Positions 44,709 to 59,022 are shown, counted from the stretch's first letter. The stretch: 64,000 nt of DNA from Arenicola marina (GCA_964019135.1 OZ025261.1:29558029-29622028), one strand, 5' to 3'. Program-made: numbers and translations. Notes: generated from the sequence alone by a model not told the origin.

Positions 44709-47700
44709 CGGCGTGAGGTGAGCAATAAGGACACACACCAGGTCCTCGTCCTATGGAAGGCGCGACGTGAGCAATAAGGACACACACCAGGTCCTCGTCC
44801 TATGGACGGCGTGACGTGAGCAATAAGGACACACACCAGGTCCTCGTCCTATGGACGGCGTGACGTGAGCAATAAGGACACACACCAGGTCCTCGTCCTA
44901 TGGAAGGCGCGACGTGAGCAATAAGGACACACACCAGGTCCTCGTCCTATGGACGGCGTGACGTGAGCAATAAGGACACACACCAGGTCCTCGTCCTATG
45001 GCCGGTGTGACGTGAGCAATAAGGACACACACCAGGTCCTCGTCCTATGGCCGGTGTGACGTGAGCAATAAGGACACACACCAGGTCCTCGTCCTATGGC
45101 CGGTGTGACGTGAGCAATAAGGACACACACCAGGTCCTATGGCCGGTGTGACGTGAGCAATAAGGACACACACCAGGTCCTCGTCCTATGGCCGGTGTGA
45201 CGTGAGCAATAAGGACACACATCAGGTCCTCGTCCTATGGCCGGTGTGACGTAAGCAATAAGGACACACACCAGGTCCTCGTCCTATGGCCGGTGTGACG
45301 TGAGCAATAAGGACACACACCAGGTCCTCGTCCTATGGCCGGTGTGACGTGAGCAATAAGGACACACACCAGGTCCTCGTCCTATGGCCGGTGTGACGTG
45401 AGCAATAAGGACACACACCAGGTCCTCGTCCTATGGCCGGTGTGACGTGAGCAATAAGGACACACACCAGGTCCTCGTCCTATGGCCGGTGTGACGTGAG
45501 CAATAAGGACACACACCAGGTCCTCGTCCTATGGCCGGTGTGACGTGAGCAATAAGGACACACACCAGGTCCTCGTCCTATGGCCGGTGTGACGTGAGCA
45601 ATAAGGACACACACCAGGTCCTCGTCCTATGGCCGGTGTGACGTGAGCAATAAGGACACACACCAGGTCCTCGTCCTATGGCCGGTGTGACGTGAGCAAT
45701 AAGGACACACACCAGGTCCTCGTCCTATGGCCGGTGTGACGTGAGCAATAAGGACACACACCAGGTCCTCGTCCTATGGCCGGTGTGACGTGAGCAATAA
45801 GGACACACACCAGGTCCTCGTCCTATGGCCGGTGTGACGTGAGCAATAAGGACACACACCAGGTCCTCGTCCTATGGCCGGTGTGACGTGAGCAATAAGG
45901 ACACACACCAGGTCCTCGTCCTATGGCCGGTGTGACGTGAGCAATAAGGACACACACCAGGTCTTCGTCCTATGGCCGGTGTGACGTGAGCAATAAGGAC
46001 ACACACCAGGTCCTCGTCCTATGGCCGGTGTGACGTGAGCAATAAGGACACACACCAGGTCCCCGTCCTATGGACGGCGTGACGTGAGCAATAAGGACAC
46101 ACACCAGGTCCTCGTCCTATGGCCGGTGTGACGTAAGCAATAAGGACACACACCAGGTCCTCGTCCTATGGCCGGTGTGACGTGAGCAATAAGGACACAC
46201 ACCAGGTCCTCGTCCTATGGCCGGTGTGACGTGAGCAATAAGGACACACACCAGGTCCTCGTCCTATGGCCGGTGTGACGTGAGCAATAAGGACACACAC
46301 CAGGTCCTCGTCCTATGGCCGGTGTGACGTGAGCAATAAGGACACACACCAGGTCCTCGTCCTATGGCCGGTGTGACGTGAGCAATAAGGACACACACCA
46401 GGTCCTCGTCCTATGGCCGGTGTGACGTGAGCAATAAGGACACACACCAGGTCCTCGTCCTATGGCCGGTGTGACGTGAGCAATAAGGACACACACCAGG
46501 TCCTCGTCCTATGGCCGGTGTGACGTGAGCAATAAGGACACACACCAGGTCCTCGTCCTATGGCCGGTGTGACGTGAGCAATAAGGACACACACCAGGTC
46601 CTCGTCCTATGGCCGGTGTGACGTGAGCAATAAGGACACACACCAGGTCCTCGTCCTATGGCCGGTGTGACGTGAGCAATAAGGACACACACCAGGTCCT
46701 CGTCCTATGGCCGGTGTGACGTGAGCAATAAGGACACACACCAGGTCCTCGTCCTATGGCCGGTGTGACGTGAGCAATAAGGACACACACCAGGTCCTCG
46801 TCCTATGGCCGGTGTGACGTGAGCAATAAGGACACACACCAGGTCTTCGTCCTATGGCCGGTGTGACGTGAGCAATAAGGACACACACCAGGTCCTCGTC
46901 CTATGGCCGGTGTGACGTGAGCAATAAGGACACACACCAGGTCCCCGTCCTATGGACGGCGTGACGTGAGCAATAAGGACACACACCAGGTCCTCGTCCT
47001 ATGGCCGGCGTGACGTGAGCAATAAGGACACACACCAGGTCCTCGTCCTATGGATGGTGTGACGTGAGCAATAAGGACACACACCAGGTCCTGGTCCTAT
47101 GGACGGTGTGACTTGAGCAATAAGGACACACACCAGGTCCTCGTCCTATGGCCGGTGTGACGTGAGCAATAAGGACACACACCAGGTCCCCGTCCTATGG
47201 ACGGCGTGACGTGAGCAATAAGGACACACACCAGGTCCTCGTCCTATGGCCGGCGTGACGTGAGCAATAAGGACACACACCAGGTCCTCGTCCTATGGAT
47301 GGTGTGACGTGAGCAATAAGGACACACACCAGGTCCTGGTCCTATGGACGGTGTGACTTGAGCAATAAGGACACACACCAGGTCCTCGTCCTATGGCCGG
47401 TGTGACGTGAGCAATAAGGACACACACTAGGTCCTCGTCCTATGGACGGTGTGACGTGAGCAATAAGGACACACACCAGGTCCTCGTCCTATGGCCGGTG
47501 TGACGTGAGCAATAAGGACACACACCAGGTCCTCGTCCTATGGCCGGTGTGACGTGAGCAATAAGGACACACACCAGGTCCTCGTACTATGGACGGTGTG
47601 ACGTGAGCAATAAGGACACACACAAGGTCCTCGTCCTATGGACGTTGTGACGTGAGCAATAAGGACACACACCAGGTCCTCGTCCTATGGACGGCGTGAC

Positions 47701-50700
47701 GTGAGCAATAAGGACACACACCAGGTCCTGGTCCTATGGACGGTGTGACGTGAGCAATAAGGACACACACCAGGTCCTCGTCCTATGGCCGGTGTGACGT
47801 GAGCAGTAAGGACACACACAAGGTCCTCGTCCTATGGACGTTGTGACGTGAGCAATAAGGACACACACCAGGTCTTATGGACGGTGTGACGTAAACAATA
47901 AGGACACACACCAGGTCCTCGTCATATGGCCGGTGTGACGTGAGCAATAAGGACACACACCAGGTCCTCGTCCTATGGACGGCGTGACGTGAGCAATAAG
48001 GACACACACCAGGTCCTGGTCCTATGGACGGTGTGACGTGAGCAATAAGGACACACACCAGGTCCTCGTCCTATGGCCGGTGTGACGTGAGCAGTAAGGA
48101 CACACACAAGGTCCTCGTCCTATGGACGTTGTGACGTGAGCAATAAGGACACACACCAGGTCCTATGGACGGTGTGACGTAAACAATAAGGACACACACC
48201 AGGTCCTCGTCATATGGCCGGTGTGACGTGAGCAATAAGGACACACACCAGGTCCTCGTCCTATGGACGGCGTGACGTGAGCAATAAGGACACACACCAG
48301 GTCCTGGTCCTATGGACGGTGTGACGTGAGCAATAAGGACACACACCAGGTCCTCGTCCTATGGCCGGTGTGACGTGAGCAATAAGGACACACACCAGGT
48401 CCTATGGACGGTGTGACGGGAACAATAAAGACACACACCAGGTCCTCGTCCTATGGCCGGTGTGACGTGAGCAATAAGGACACACACCAGGTCCTCGTCC
48501 TGTGGCCGGTGTGACGTGAGCAATAAGGACACACACCAGGTCCTCGTCCTATGGCCGGTGTGACGTGAGCAATAAGGACACACACCAAGTCCTCGTCCTA
48601 TGGCCGGTGTGACGTGAGCAATAAGGACACACACCAGGTCCTCGTCCTATGGCCGGTGTGACGTGAGCAATAAGGACACACACCAGGTCCTCGTCCTATG
48701 GCCGGTGTGACGTGAGCAATAAGGACACACCAGGTCCTCGTCCTATGGCCGGTGTGACGTGAGCAATAAGGACACACACCAGGTCCTCGTCCTATGGCCG
48801 GTGTGACGTGAGCAATAAGGACACACACCAGGTCCTCGTCCTATGGCCGGTGTGACGTGAGCAATAAGGACACACACCAGGTCCTCGTCCTATGGCCGGT
48901 GTGACGTGAGCAATAAGGACATACACCAGGTCCTCGTCCTATGGCCGGTGTGACGTGAGCAATAAGGACACACACCAGGTCCTCGTCCTATGGCCGGTGT
49001 GACGTGAGCAATAAGGACACACACCAGGTCCTCGTCCTATGGCCGGTGTGACGTGAGCAATAAGGACACACACCAGGTCTTCGTCCTATGGCCGGTGTGA
49101 CGTGAGCAATAAGGACACACACCAGGTCCTCGTCCTATGGCCGCTGTGACGTGAGCAATAAGGACACACACCAGGTCCCCGTCCTATGGACGGCGTGACG
49201 TGAGCAATAAGGACACACACCAGGTCCTCGTCCTATGGCCGGCGTGACGTGAGCAATAAGGACACACACCAGGTCCTCGTCCTATGGATGGTGTGACGTG
49301 AGCAATAAGGACACACACCATGTCCTCGCTCTATGGACGGTGTGACGTGAGCAATAAGGACACACACCAGGTCCTATGGCCGGTGTGACGTGAGCAATAA
49401 GGACACACACCAGGTCCTCGTCCTATGGACGGTGTGACGTGAGCAATAAGGACACACACTAGGTCCTCGTCCTATGGACGGTGTGACGTGAGCAATAAGG
49501 ACACACACCAGGTCCTCGTCCTATGGCCGGTGTGACGTGAGCAATAAGGACACACACCAGGTCCTCGTCCTATGGACGGTGTGACGTGACCAGTAAGGAC
49601 ACACACAAGGTCCTCGTCCTATGGACGTTGTGACGTGAGCAATAAGGACACACACCAGGTCCTATGGACGGTGTGACGTAAACAATAAGGACACACACCA
49701 GGTCCTCGTCATATGGCCGGTGTGACGTGAGCAATAAGGACACACACCAGGTCCTCGTCCTATGGACGGCGTGACGTGAGCAATAAGGACACACACCAGG
49801 TCCTGGTCCTATGGACGGTGTGACGTGAGCAATAAGGACACACACCAGGTCCTCGTCCTATGGCCGGTGTGACGTGAGCAATAAGGACACACACCAGGTC
49901 CTATGGACGGTGTGACGGGAACAATAAAGACACACACCAGGTCCTCGTCCTATGGCCGGTGTGACGTGAGCAATAAGGACACACACCAGGTCCTCGTCCT
50001 ATGGCCGGTGTGACGTGAGCAATAAGGACACACACCAAGTCCTCGTCCTATGGCCGGTGTGACGTGAGCAATAAGGACACACACCAGGTCCTATGGACGG
50101 TGTGACGTGAACAATAAGGACACACACCAGGTCCTCGTCCTATGGCCGTCGTGACGTGAGCAATAAGGACACACACCAGGTCCTCGTCCTATGGCCGGTG
50201 TGACGTGAGCAATAAGGACACACACCAGGTCCTCGTCCTATGGCCGGTGTGACGTGAGCAATAAGGACACACACCAGGTCCTCGTCCTATGGCCGGTGTG
50301 ACGTGAGCAATAAGGACACACACCAAGTCCTCGTCCTATGGCCGGTGTGACGTGAGCAATAAGGACACACACCAGGTCCTCGTCCTATGGCCGGTGTGAC
50401 GTGAGCAATAAGGACACACACCAGGTCCTCGTCCTATGGCCGTCGTGACGTGAGCAATAAGGACACACACCAGGTCCTCGTCCTATGGCCGGTGTGACGT
50501 GAGCAATAAGGACACACACCAGGTCCTCGTCCTATGGCCGGTGTGACGTGAGCAATAAGGACACACACCAGGTCCTCGTCCTATGGCCGGTGTGACGTGA
50601 GCAATAAGGACACACACCAAGTCCTCGTCCTATGGCCGGTGTGACGTGAGCAATAAGGACACACACCAGGTCCTCGTCCTATGGCCGGTGTGACGTGAGC

Positions 50701-53700
50701 AATAAGGACACACACCAGGTCCTCGTCCTATGGCCGGTGTGACGTGAGCAATAAGGACACACACCAGGTCCTCGTCCTATGGCCGGTGTGACGTGAGCAA
50801 TAAGGACACACACCAGATCCTCGTCCTATGGACGGTGTGACGTGAGCAATAAGGACACACACCAGGTCCTCGTCCTATAGACGGTGTGACGTGAGCAATA
50901 AGGACACATACCAGGTCCTCGTCCTATGGCCGGTGTGACGTGAACAATAGGGGCACACACCAGGTCCTATGGCCGGTGTGACGCGAGCAATAAGGATACA
51001 CACCAGGTCCTATGGACGGCATGACCTGAATAATAAGGACACACACCAGGTCCTCGTCCTATGGACGGTGTGACGTAAACAATAAGGACACACACCAGGT
51101 CCTCGTCCTATGGCCGGTGTGACGTGAGCAATAAGGACACACACCAGATCCTCGTCCTATGGACGGTGTGACGTGAGCCATAAGGACACACACCAGGTCC
51201 TCGTCCTATGGACGGTGTGACGTGAGCAATAAGGACACACACCAGGTCCTCGTCCTATGGCCGGTGTGACGTGAGCAATAAGGACACACACCAGGTCCTC
51301 GTCCTATGGACGGTGTGACGTAAACAATAAGGACACACACCAGGTCCTCGTCCTATGGCCGGTGTGACGTGAGCAATAAGGACACACACAAGGTCCTCGT
51401 CCTATGGACGGCGTGACGTGAGCAATAAGGACACACACCAGGTCTTGGTACTATGGACGGTGTGACGTGAGCAATAAGGACACACACCAGGTCTTCGTCC
51501 TATGGCCGGTGTGACGTGAGCAATAAGGACACACACCAGGTCTTCGTCCTATGGCCGTTGTGACGTGAGAAATCAGGACACACACCAGGTCCTCGTCCTA
51601 TGGCCGGTGTGACGTGAGCAATAAAGACACACACCAGGTCCTCGTCCTATGGCCGGTGTGACCTGAGCAATAAGGACACACACCAAGTCCTCGTCCTATG
51701 GACTGCGTGACGTGAGCAATAAGGACACACACCAGGTCCTCGTCCTATGGCCGGTGTGACGTGAGCAATAAGGACACACACCAGGTCCTATGGACGGTGT
51801 GGCGTGAACAATAAGGACACACACCAGGTCATCGTCCAATGGCCGGTGTGACGTGAGCAATAAGGACACACACCAGGTCCTCGTCCTATGGCCGGTGTGA
51901 CGTGAGCAATAAGGACACACACCAGGTCCTCGTCCTATGGCCGGTGTGACGTGAACAATAGGGACACACACCAAGTCCTATGGCCGGTGTGATGCGAGCA
52001 ATAAGGACACACACCAGGTCCCATGGACGGCATGACCTGAACAATAAGGACACACACCAGGTCCTCGTCCTATGGACGGTGTGACGTGAGCAATAAGGAC
52101 ACACACCAAGTCCTCTTCCTATGGCCGGCGTGACGTGAGCAATAAGGACACACACCAGGTCTTCGTCCTATGGCCGGTGTGACGTAAGCAATAAGGACAC
52201 ACACCAGGTCCTCGTCCTATGGCCGGTGTGACGTGAGCAATAAGGACACACACCAGGTCCCATGGACGGTGTGACGTGAGCAATAAGGACACACACCAGG
52301 TCCTCGTCCTATGGCCGGTGTGACGTGAGCAATAAGGACACACACCAGGTCCCATGGACGGTGTGACGTGAGCAATAAGGACACACACCAGGTCCTCGTC
52401 CTATGGCCGGTGTGACGCGAGCAATAAGGACACACACCAGGTCTTCGTCCTATGGCCGGTGTGACCTGAACAATAAGGACACACACCAGGTCCTCGTCCT
52501 ATGGCCGGTGTGACGCGAGCAATAAGGACACACACCAGGTCCTCGTCCTATGGCCGGTGTGACGTGAGCAATAAGGACACACACCAAGTCCTCGTCCTAT
52601 GGCCGGTGTGACGTGAGCAATAAGGACACACACCAGGTCCTATGGACGGTGTGACGTGAACAATAAGGACACACACCAGGTCCTCGTCCTATGGCCGGTG
52701 TGACGTGAGCAATAAGGACACACACCAGGTCTTCGTCCTATGGTAGGTGTGACGTGAGCAATAAGGACACACACCAGGTCCTCGTCCTATGGCCGGTGTG
52801 ACGTGAACAATAGGGGCACACACCAGGTCCTATGGCCGGTGTGACGCGAGCAATAAGGATACACACCAGGTCCTATGGACGGCATGACCTGAACAATAAG
52901 GACACACACCAGGTCCTCGTCCTATGGAAGGTGTGACATGAGCAATAAGGACACACACCAGGTCCTCGTCCTATGGCCGGTGTGACGTGAGCAATAAGGA
53001 CACACACCAGGTCCTCGTCCTATGGACGGTGTGACGTAAACAATAAGGACACACACAAGGTCCACGTCCTATGGCCGGTGTGACGTGAGCAATAAGGACA
53101 CACACCAGGTCCTCGTCCTATGGACGGCGTGACGTGAGCAATAAGGACACACACCAGGTCTTGGTCCTATGGACGGTGTGACGTGAGCAATAAGGACACA
53201 CACCAGGTCTTCGTCCTATGGCCGGTGTGACGTGAGCAATAAGGACACACACCAGGTCTTCGTCCTATGGCCGGTGTGACGTGAGCAATAAGGACACACA
53301 CCAGGTCCTCGTCGTATGGCCGGTGTGACGTGAGCAATAAGGACACACACCAAGTCCTCGTCCTATGGACGGCGTGACGCGAGCAATAAGGACACACACC
53401 AGGTCCTCCTCCTATGGCCGGTGTGACGTGAGCAATAAGGACACACAATAGGTCCTATGGACGGTGTGACGTGAACAATAAGGACACACACCAGGTCATC
53501 GTCCAATGGCCGGTGTGACGTGAGCAATAAGGACACACACCAGGTCCTCGTCCTATGGCCGGTGTGACGTGAGCAATAAGGACACACACCAGGTCCCATG
53601 GACGGTGTGACGTGAGCAATAAGGACACACACCAGGTCCTCGTCCTATGGCCGGTGTGACGTGAGCAATAAGGACACACACCAGGTCCCATGGACGGTGT

Positions 53701-55836
53701 GACGTGAGCAATAAGGACACACACCAGGTCCTCGTCCTATGGCCGGTGTGACGCGAGCAATAAGGACACACACCAGGTCTTCGTCCTATGGCCGGTGTGA
53801 CCTGAACAATAAGGACACACACCAGGTCCTCGTCCTATGGCCGGTGTGACGTGAGCAATAAGGACACACACCAGGTCCTCGTCCTATGGCCGGTGTGACG
53901 TGAGCAATAAGGACACACACCAGGTCCCATGGACGGTGTGACCTGAACAATAAGGACACACACCAGGTCCTCGTCCTATGGCCGGTGTGACGCGAGCAAT
54001 AAGGACACACACCAGGTCCTCGTCTTATGGCCGGTGTGACGTGAGCAATAAGGACACACACAAGGTCCTGGTCCTATGGACGTTGTGACGTGAACAATAG
54101 GGACACACACCAAGTCCTATGGCCGGTGTGACGCGAGCAATAAGGACGCACACCAGGTCCTCGTCCTATGGCCGGTGTGACGTGAACAATAAGGACACAC
54201 ACCAGGTCCTCGTCCTATGGCCGGTGTGACGCGAGCAATAAGGACACACACCAGGTCCTCGTCCTATGGCCGGTGTGACGCGAGCAATAAGGACACACAC
54301 CAGGTCCTCGTCCTATGGCCGGTGTGACGTGAGCAATAAGGACACACACCAGGTCCCATGGACGGTGTGACCTGAACAATAAGGACACACACCAGGTCCT
54401 CGTCCTATGGCCGGTGTGACGTGAGCAATAAGGACACACACCAGGTCCTATGGACGGCGTGACGTGAGCAATAAGGACACACACCAGGTCCTCGTCCTAT
54501 GGCCGGTGTGACGCGAGCAATAAGGACACACACCAGGTCCTCGTCCTATGGCCGGTGTGACGTGAGCAATAAGGACACACACCAGGTCCTCGTCCTATGG
54601 CCGGTGTGACGTGAGCAATAAGGACACACACCAGGTCCTCGTCCTATGGCCGGTGTGACGTGAGCAATAAGGACACACACCAGGTCCTCGTCCTATGGAC
54701 GGTGTGACGTGAGAAATAAGGACACACACCAGGTCCCATGGACGGTGTGACCTGAACAATAAGGACACACACCAGGTCCTCGTCCTATGGCCGGTGTGAC
54801 GTGAGCAATAAGGACACACACCAGGTCCTATGGACGGAGTGACGTGAGCAATAAGGACACACACCAGGTCCTCGTCCTATGGCCGGTGTGACGTGAGCAA
54901 TAAGGACACACACCAGGTCCTCGTCCTATGGCCGGTGTGACGCGAGCAATAAGGACACACACCAGGTCCTCGTCCTATGGCCGGTGTGACGTGAGCAATA
55001 AGGACACACACCAGGTCCCATGGACGATGTGACCTGAACAATAAGGACACTCACCAGGTCCTCGTCCTATGGCCGGTGTGACGTGAGCAATAAGGACACA
55101 CACCAGGTCCTCGTCCTATGGCCGGTGTGACGTGAGCAATAAGGACACACACCAGGTCCTCGTCCTATGGCCGCTGTGACGTGAGCAATAAGGACACACA
55201 CCAGGTCCTCGTCCTATGGCCGGTGTGACGCGAGCAATAAGGACACACACCAGGTCCTCGTCCTATGGCCGGTGTGACGTGAGCAATAAGGACACACACC
55301 AGGTCCTCGTCCTATGGCCGGTGTGACGTGAGCAATAAGGACACACACCAGGTCCCATGGACGGTGTGACGTGAGCAATAAGGACACACACCAGGTCCTA
55401 TGGACGGAGTGACGTGAGCAATAAGGACACACACTAGGTCCCCGTCCTATGGACGGTGTGACGTGAGCAATAAGGACACACATTAAGCCCTCGTCCTATG
55501 GACGGCGTGACGTGAGCAATAAGGACACACACTAGGTCCTATGGCCGGTGTGACGTGAGCAATAAGGACACACACCAAGTCCTCGTCCTATGGACGGCGT
55601 GACGTGAGCACTAAGGACACAAACCTGTTCCTCGTCCTATGGACGGTGTGACGTCTGCAATAAGGACACACACCAGGTCCTCGTCCAATGGACGGCGTGA
55701 CGTGAGCAATAAGGACACACACCAGGTCATCGTCCTATGGACGGTGTGACGTGAGCAATAAGGACACACATCAAGTCCTCGTCCTATGGACGGCGTGACG
55801 TGAGCAATATGGACAGAGACCAGGTTCATGTTGATG
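44709..55836. repeat. 49-bp satellite, about 228 copies (11.1 kb)
   Basis: The consensus unit is GTGAGCAATAAGGACACACA, CCAGGTCCTCGTCCTATGGC, CGGTGTGAC (49 bp). A 43-bp variant lacks six bases (CCAGGTCCTATGG), and C/A alternatives occur at TATGGCCGG/TATGGACGG. 45001-46900 is nearly homogeneous. 47000-55836 is mixed and carries higher-order repeats: a 288-bp block (five 49-mers plus one 43-mer) at 47783 recurs at 48071 and again at 49570, and a 245-bp block near 46941 recurs at 47186. There are no spacers, so it is not CRISPR. Confidence 0.97.
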
Positions 55837-55959
55837 AATTAGTCCCCATGCCTTTGTTTCGAAGGGTGGTTTCTGTTGATCAACGTTAGTTCCACCAAGT
55901 CATTAATGGTGTGTATGTGACGTGCCCCATGTCCATTATCTTGGCCCCACCACCATGCC

Positions 55960-56960
55960 TAGCCACCCTCCCCCATTTCAACCCCTATCTCCACCACCAC
56001 GCTTTATCTCTACTCCCCATTTCCACCCCTCATCCTCACCCCATCCCCACCCCTCATCCTCACCCCCATCCCCACCCCTCACCCTCATCCCCATCCTCAC
56101 ATCCATCTCCACCCCTGAATCCTCACCCCCATTTCCACCCCTCATCCTTACCCGCATCCTCACCTCCATCCCCATCCCTGAATCCTCACCCCCATCCCCA
56201 CCCCTGACCCTCATCCCCATCCTCACATCCATCCCCACCCCTGAATCCTCACCCCCATTCCCACCCCTCATGCTCACCCCCATCCTCACCTCCATCAGCA
56301 CCCCTGAATCCTCACCCCCAATCCCAACCGTCACCCTCATCCCCAACCTCACCTCCATCCCCACCCCTGAACCCTCAACCCCAATCCCACCCGTCATCCT
56401 CACCCTCATCCTCACCCCTCATCCTCACCCCCAATCCCACCCCTCATCCTCACCCCATCCCCACCCCTCATCCTCACCCCCATCCCCACCCCTCATCCTC
56501 AACCCCATCCTCACATCCATCCCCACCCCTGAATCCTCACCCCCATTCCCACCCCTCATCCTCACCCCCATCCTCACCCCCATCCTCACCCCTCATCCTC
56601 ACCCCCAATCCCACCCCTCATCCTCACCCCATCCCCACCCCTCATCCTCACCCCCATCCCTCACCTCCATCCCCATCCTCACATCCATCCCCACCCCTGA
56701 ATCCTCACCCCCATTCCGACCCCTCATCCTCACCCTCATCCTCACCTCCATCCCCACCCCTCCTCCTCACTCTCAATCCCACCCCTCATCCTCATCCCCA
56801 TCCTCACCTCCATCCCCACCCGTCCTCCTCATCCCCATCCCCACCCCTCACTCTCATCCCCATCCTCACCTCCATCCCTACCCCTCCTTCTCACCCCCAA
56901 TCCCACCCCTCCTCCTCACCCCCATCCTCACCCCCATCACTACCCAATCCTCATCCTTTA
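55960..56960. repeat. Pyrimidine-rich minisatellite (CCCCATCCTCACC)
   Basis: Irregular repetition of CACCCCTCATCCTCACCCCC and CATCCCCACCCCTGAATCC units, strongly strand-asymmetric. The 392-codon frame across it is a by-product. Confidence 0.85.
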
Positions 56961-57350
56961 ACTCTTCTCTCCATTCCTATCCCTCCCTTTTCCACCCCTT
57001 TCTGTATACACCCCCATCCCCACACTGCATCCACACCCTCATCCCCACCTTCATCCCACTTACTCGATTTCCTGACCCTTCCGAAATTTCTGCACTATAA
57101 TATGGACCATCACCTTGTATTAACGTCGAAAAGGGCGCACCTGTTATTCTGCCCAAGTTGACAAGTACATGCAAATATTTGCTTGCATTTTAAAGGTCCG
57201 GAACTTTTATGATATTTTTACGTCGGGTCACCGCCAGCCGTCAAAAGTGAACGCTTTAACTTCCACGCAGACACCTGCAATGGTAGGGACCATATTATAC
57301 GTACATGTACATAATATATGGATGACTGGAACGTCGGTTTTCACTCGCCC

Positions 57351-57835
57351 GGACTCAAAAACATTCGAAGAGTCATAAATATCAAAAAAGACATCCTTTT
57401 TGAGTAATTTTGGTGTCCCGTGAAAGAGCAATTATATTCAATTTTTTTTGCGCTGGGGCACATATTTCCGGGAAGTCTCCGTGAGGTCATCAGGCTGTGG
57501 AGAAAACGCACATATCAATTGTACTTTATACGCCCCTTATTGCTAGTACTGTACAACGTTCATTTCAATGATATTCCTTCGACGGAATGCGTCACCTATA
57601 GTATAGCTATATATATACAGGGGTGGATCCAGGAATGTGCCAACGGGGGTTGCTTTCTGAAGACTTGGGACTTTAACATGTATGTTAACATGTATGTTGT
57701 ATGTTCTGATTCCCAAGGGGGGGGGGTTGCAACCCCCCTAACGCCCCCCCCCCCACTAGATCCTCCCCTGTATATAACATATAAATAGGATATGACAATA
57801 ATTCAATGCTACGTCTAACTGTTCGAGCTCAGAAC
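57351..57835 (+). repeat. Dispersed repeat family E, copy 1, split by a MITE
   Basis: 57351-57608 matches 60538-60791 (GGACTCAAA, ACATTCG, GGGCACATATT, GTCTCCGTGAG, TACAACGTTCATTT, ATATTCCTTCGACGGAATG). After the MITE at 57618-57770 the match resumes (ACATATAAATAGGATAT at about 57777 and 60887). The MITE is therefore the later arrival. Confidence 0.7.
57618..57770. mobile_element. G/C-rich MITE, family C copy 2
   Basis: It starts CAGGGGTGGATCCAGGAATG and ends CACTAGATCCTCCCCTG, with TATATA on both sides as a probable target duplication. It is inserted into a copy of dispersed family E. Confidence 0.75.
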
Positions 57836-57882
57836 CAATTGATCTGCGGTCTAATGCGTTAATCGCTGTACCAGGGAGGCCA
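57818..57882 (-). repeat. tRNA-like / SINE relic
   Basis: The minus strand reads CCTGGTACAGCGATTAACGC and ATTAGACCGCAGATC, a D-arm/anticodon-like stretch, then GGTTCTGAGCTCGAAC at B-box distance. Confidence 0.4.
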
Positions 57883-57989
57883 GCGAATCCCCCAATGACC
57901 CCGTGGAACCGCCTGGAACCGCCCGAAGCACTGCTTCAGCTGTGTTTATCTGTGTTTGTATATTTTGGTTTCTCTCATTCTACAAATGA

Positions 57990-58245
57990 GTTGCATATCC
58001 CATGATGTATCCCATTGCATTTCCCACTACATATCCCATTACATATCAAATTACCATATCCCAATACATATCCCATTGAATATCAAATTAACATATACCA
58101 TTACATATCCCATTGCATATCAAATTAACATCTACCATTACATATCCCATTACATATAAAATAAACATATCCCATTTCATATACCATTACATATCCCATT
58201 ACATATCCCATTGCATATACCATTACATATGCCATTATCCACATT
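57990..58245. repeat. 12/13-bp tandem repeat
   Basis: Units are variants of ACATATCCCATT and ACATATCAAATT, about 20 copies. Confidence 0.9.
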
Positions 58246-58732
58246 GGACATTTGAAAAGTTAAATGAATAAGAAATATTACTTGCTTCTTTTGTTCTCTT
58301 CTCGTTTTCGCTTTGTACTTGCTATTCCATTTGTCACATACACACACCCTTTCGCCGCTCTCTCGCTCCCACGTTCCTCCAGCAGCAATCATAACATGCT
58401 TGCTTTTATTTTAGAGCCCACAATATCGCTCATCTGGGGTAGGTTTCATTACCTACTTACAGATTTATTGTTCCGGGAGGTTTCTTGCGCCAGTGGATGC
58501 GCACAAAAGCGGCCTAAGACAGACATTTCCAGCTGAGACATAATAACCCAAAATAACTGTTTTTACTTTCAAAGTTAGTACCGAAAAAATCAGAAAAAAA
58601 GAAAGCAGAAGGCATTTCCTTATACCCATTTATTTTCACTTCATTATAGCCGAAAATGCTTACATATGTCTTTGGACCTTTGTAGGTTCACACACATGAC
58701 GTAACCCTGATAAAAGAGCCAGACTGTGTCTG

Positions 58733-58925
58733 ATGCTGGGGTTTGAAAACTGTCTCTGTCCGAAGTACCGGGGGAAAACTGCCTATCTCTAAATGATGGG
58801 GCAATCTGTCTCTGTCCTAAATACCGGGGAAAAACTGCCTCTGTCTAATGCTGGGGCTATCTGTCTCTGTCCTAAACACCGGGGAAAAACTGCCTCTGTC
58901 TAATGCTGGGGCCATCTGTCTCTGA
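58733..58925. repeat. 55-bp tandem repeat, about 3.3 copies
   Basis: CTGTCTCTGTCCTAAATACC, GGGGAAAAACTGCCTCTGTC, TAATGCTGGGG repeats three times. The first unit is the most diverged. Confidence 0.85.
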
Positions 58926-59022
58926 CGTACGACGTACGAGTAACGTACCAGTTATTCAAATCGGTTTTGTGTTGAGCAAGCCAGCGTGCCCCATATATGG
59001 GACACAGACACTATGGTAATAA

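Noticed and set aside
43970-44777. Two similar short proteins (MMSEDKTRYIEY / MMSDDRTRYIEY)
   Set aside because: They are the two arms of one inverted repeat read from each side, not a gene pair.
44709-55836. CRISPR-like array
   Set aside because: Units are contiguous with no unique spacers, and the context is a eukaryotic intron-bearing region. It is a satellite.
55922-57100. 392-codon Pro/Ser-rich + strand open frame
   Set aside because: Read-through of a pyrimidine-rich minisatellite.
58264-58536. 90-codon frame with a hydrophobic start
   Set aside because: It begins in AT-rich sequence next to a 12-bp tandem repeat. It has no cysteine pattern or known domain and no supporting splice site.
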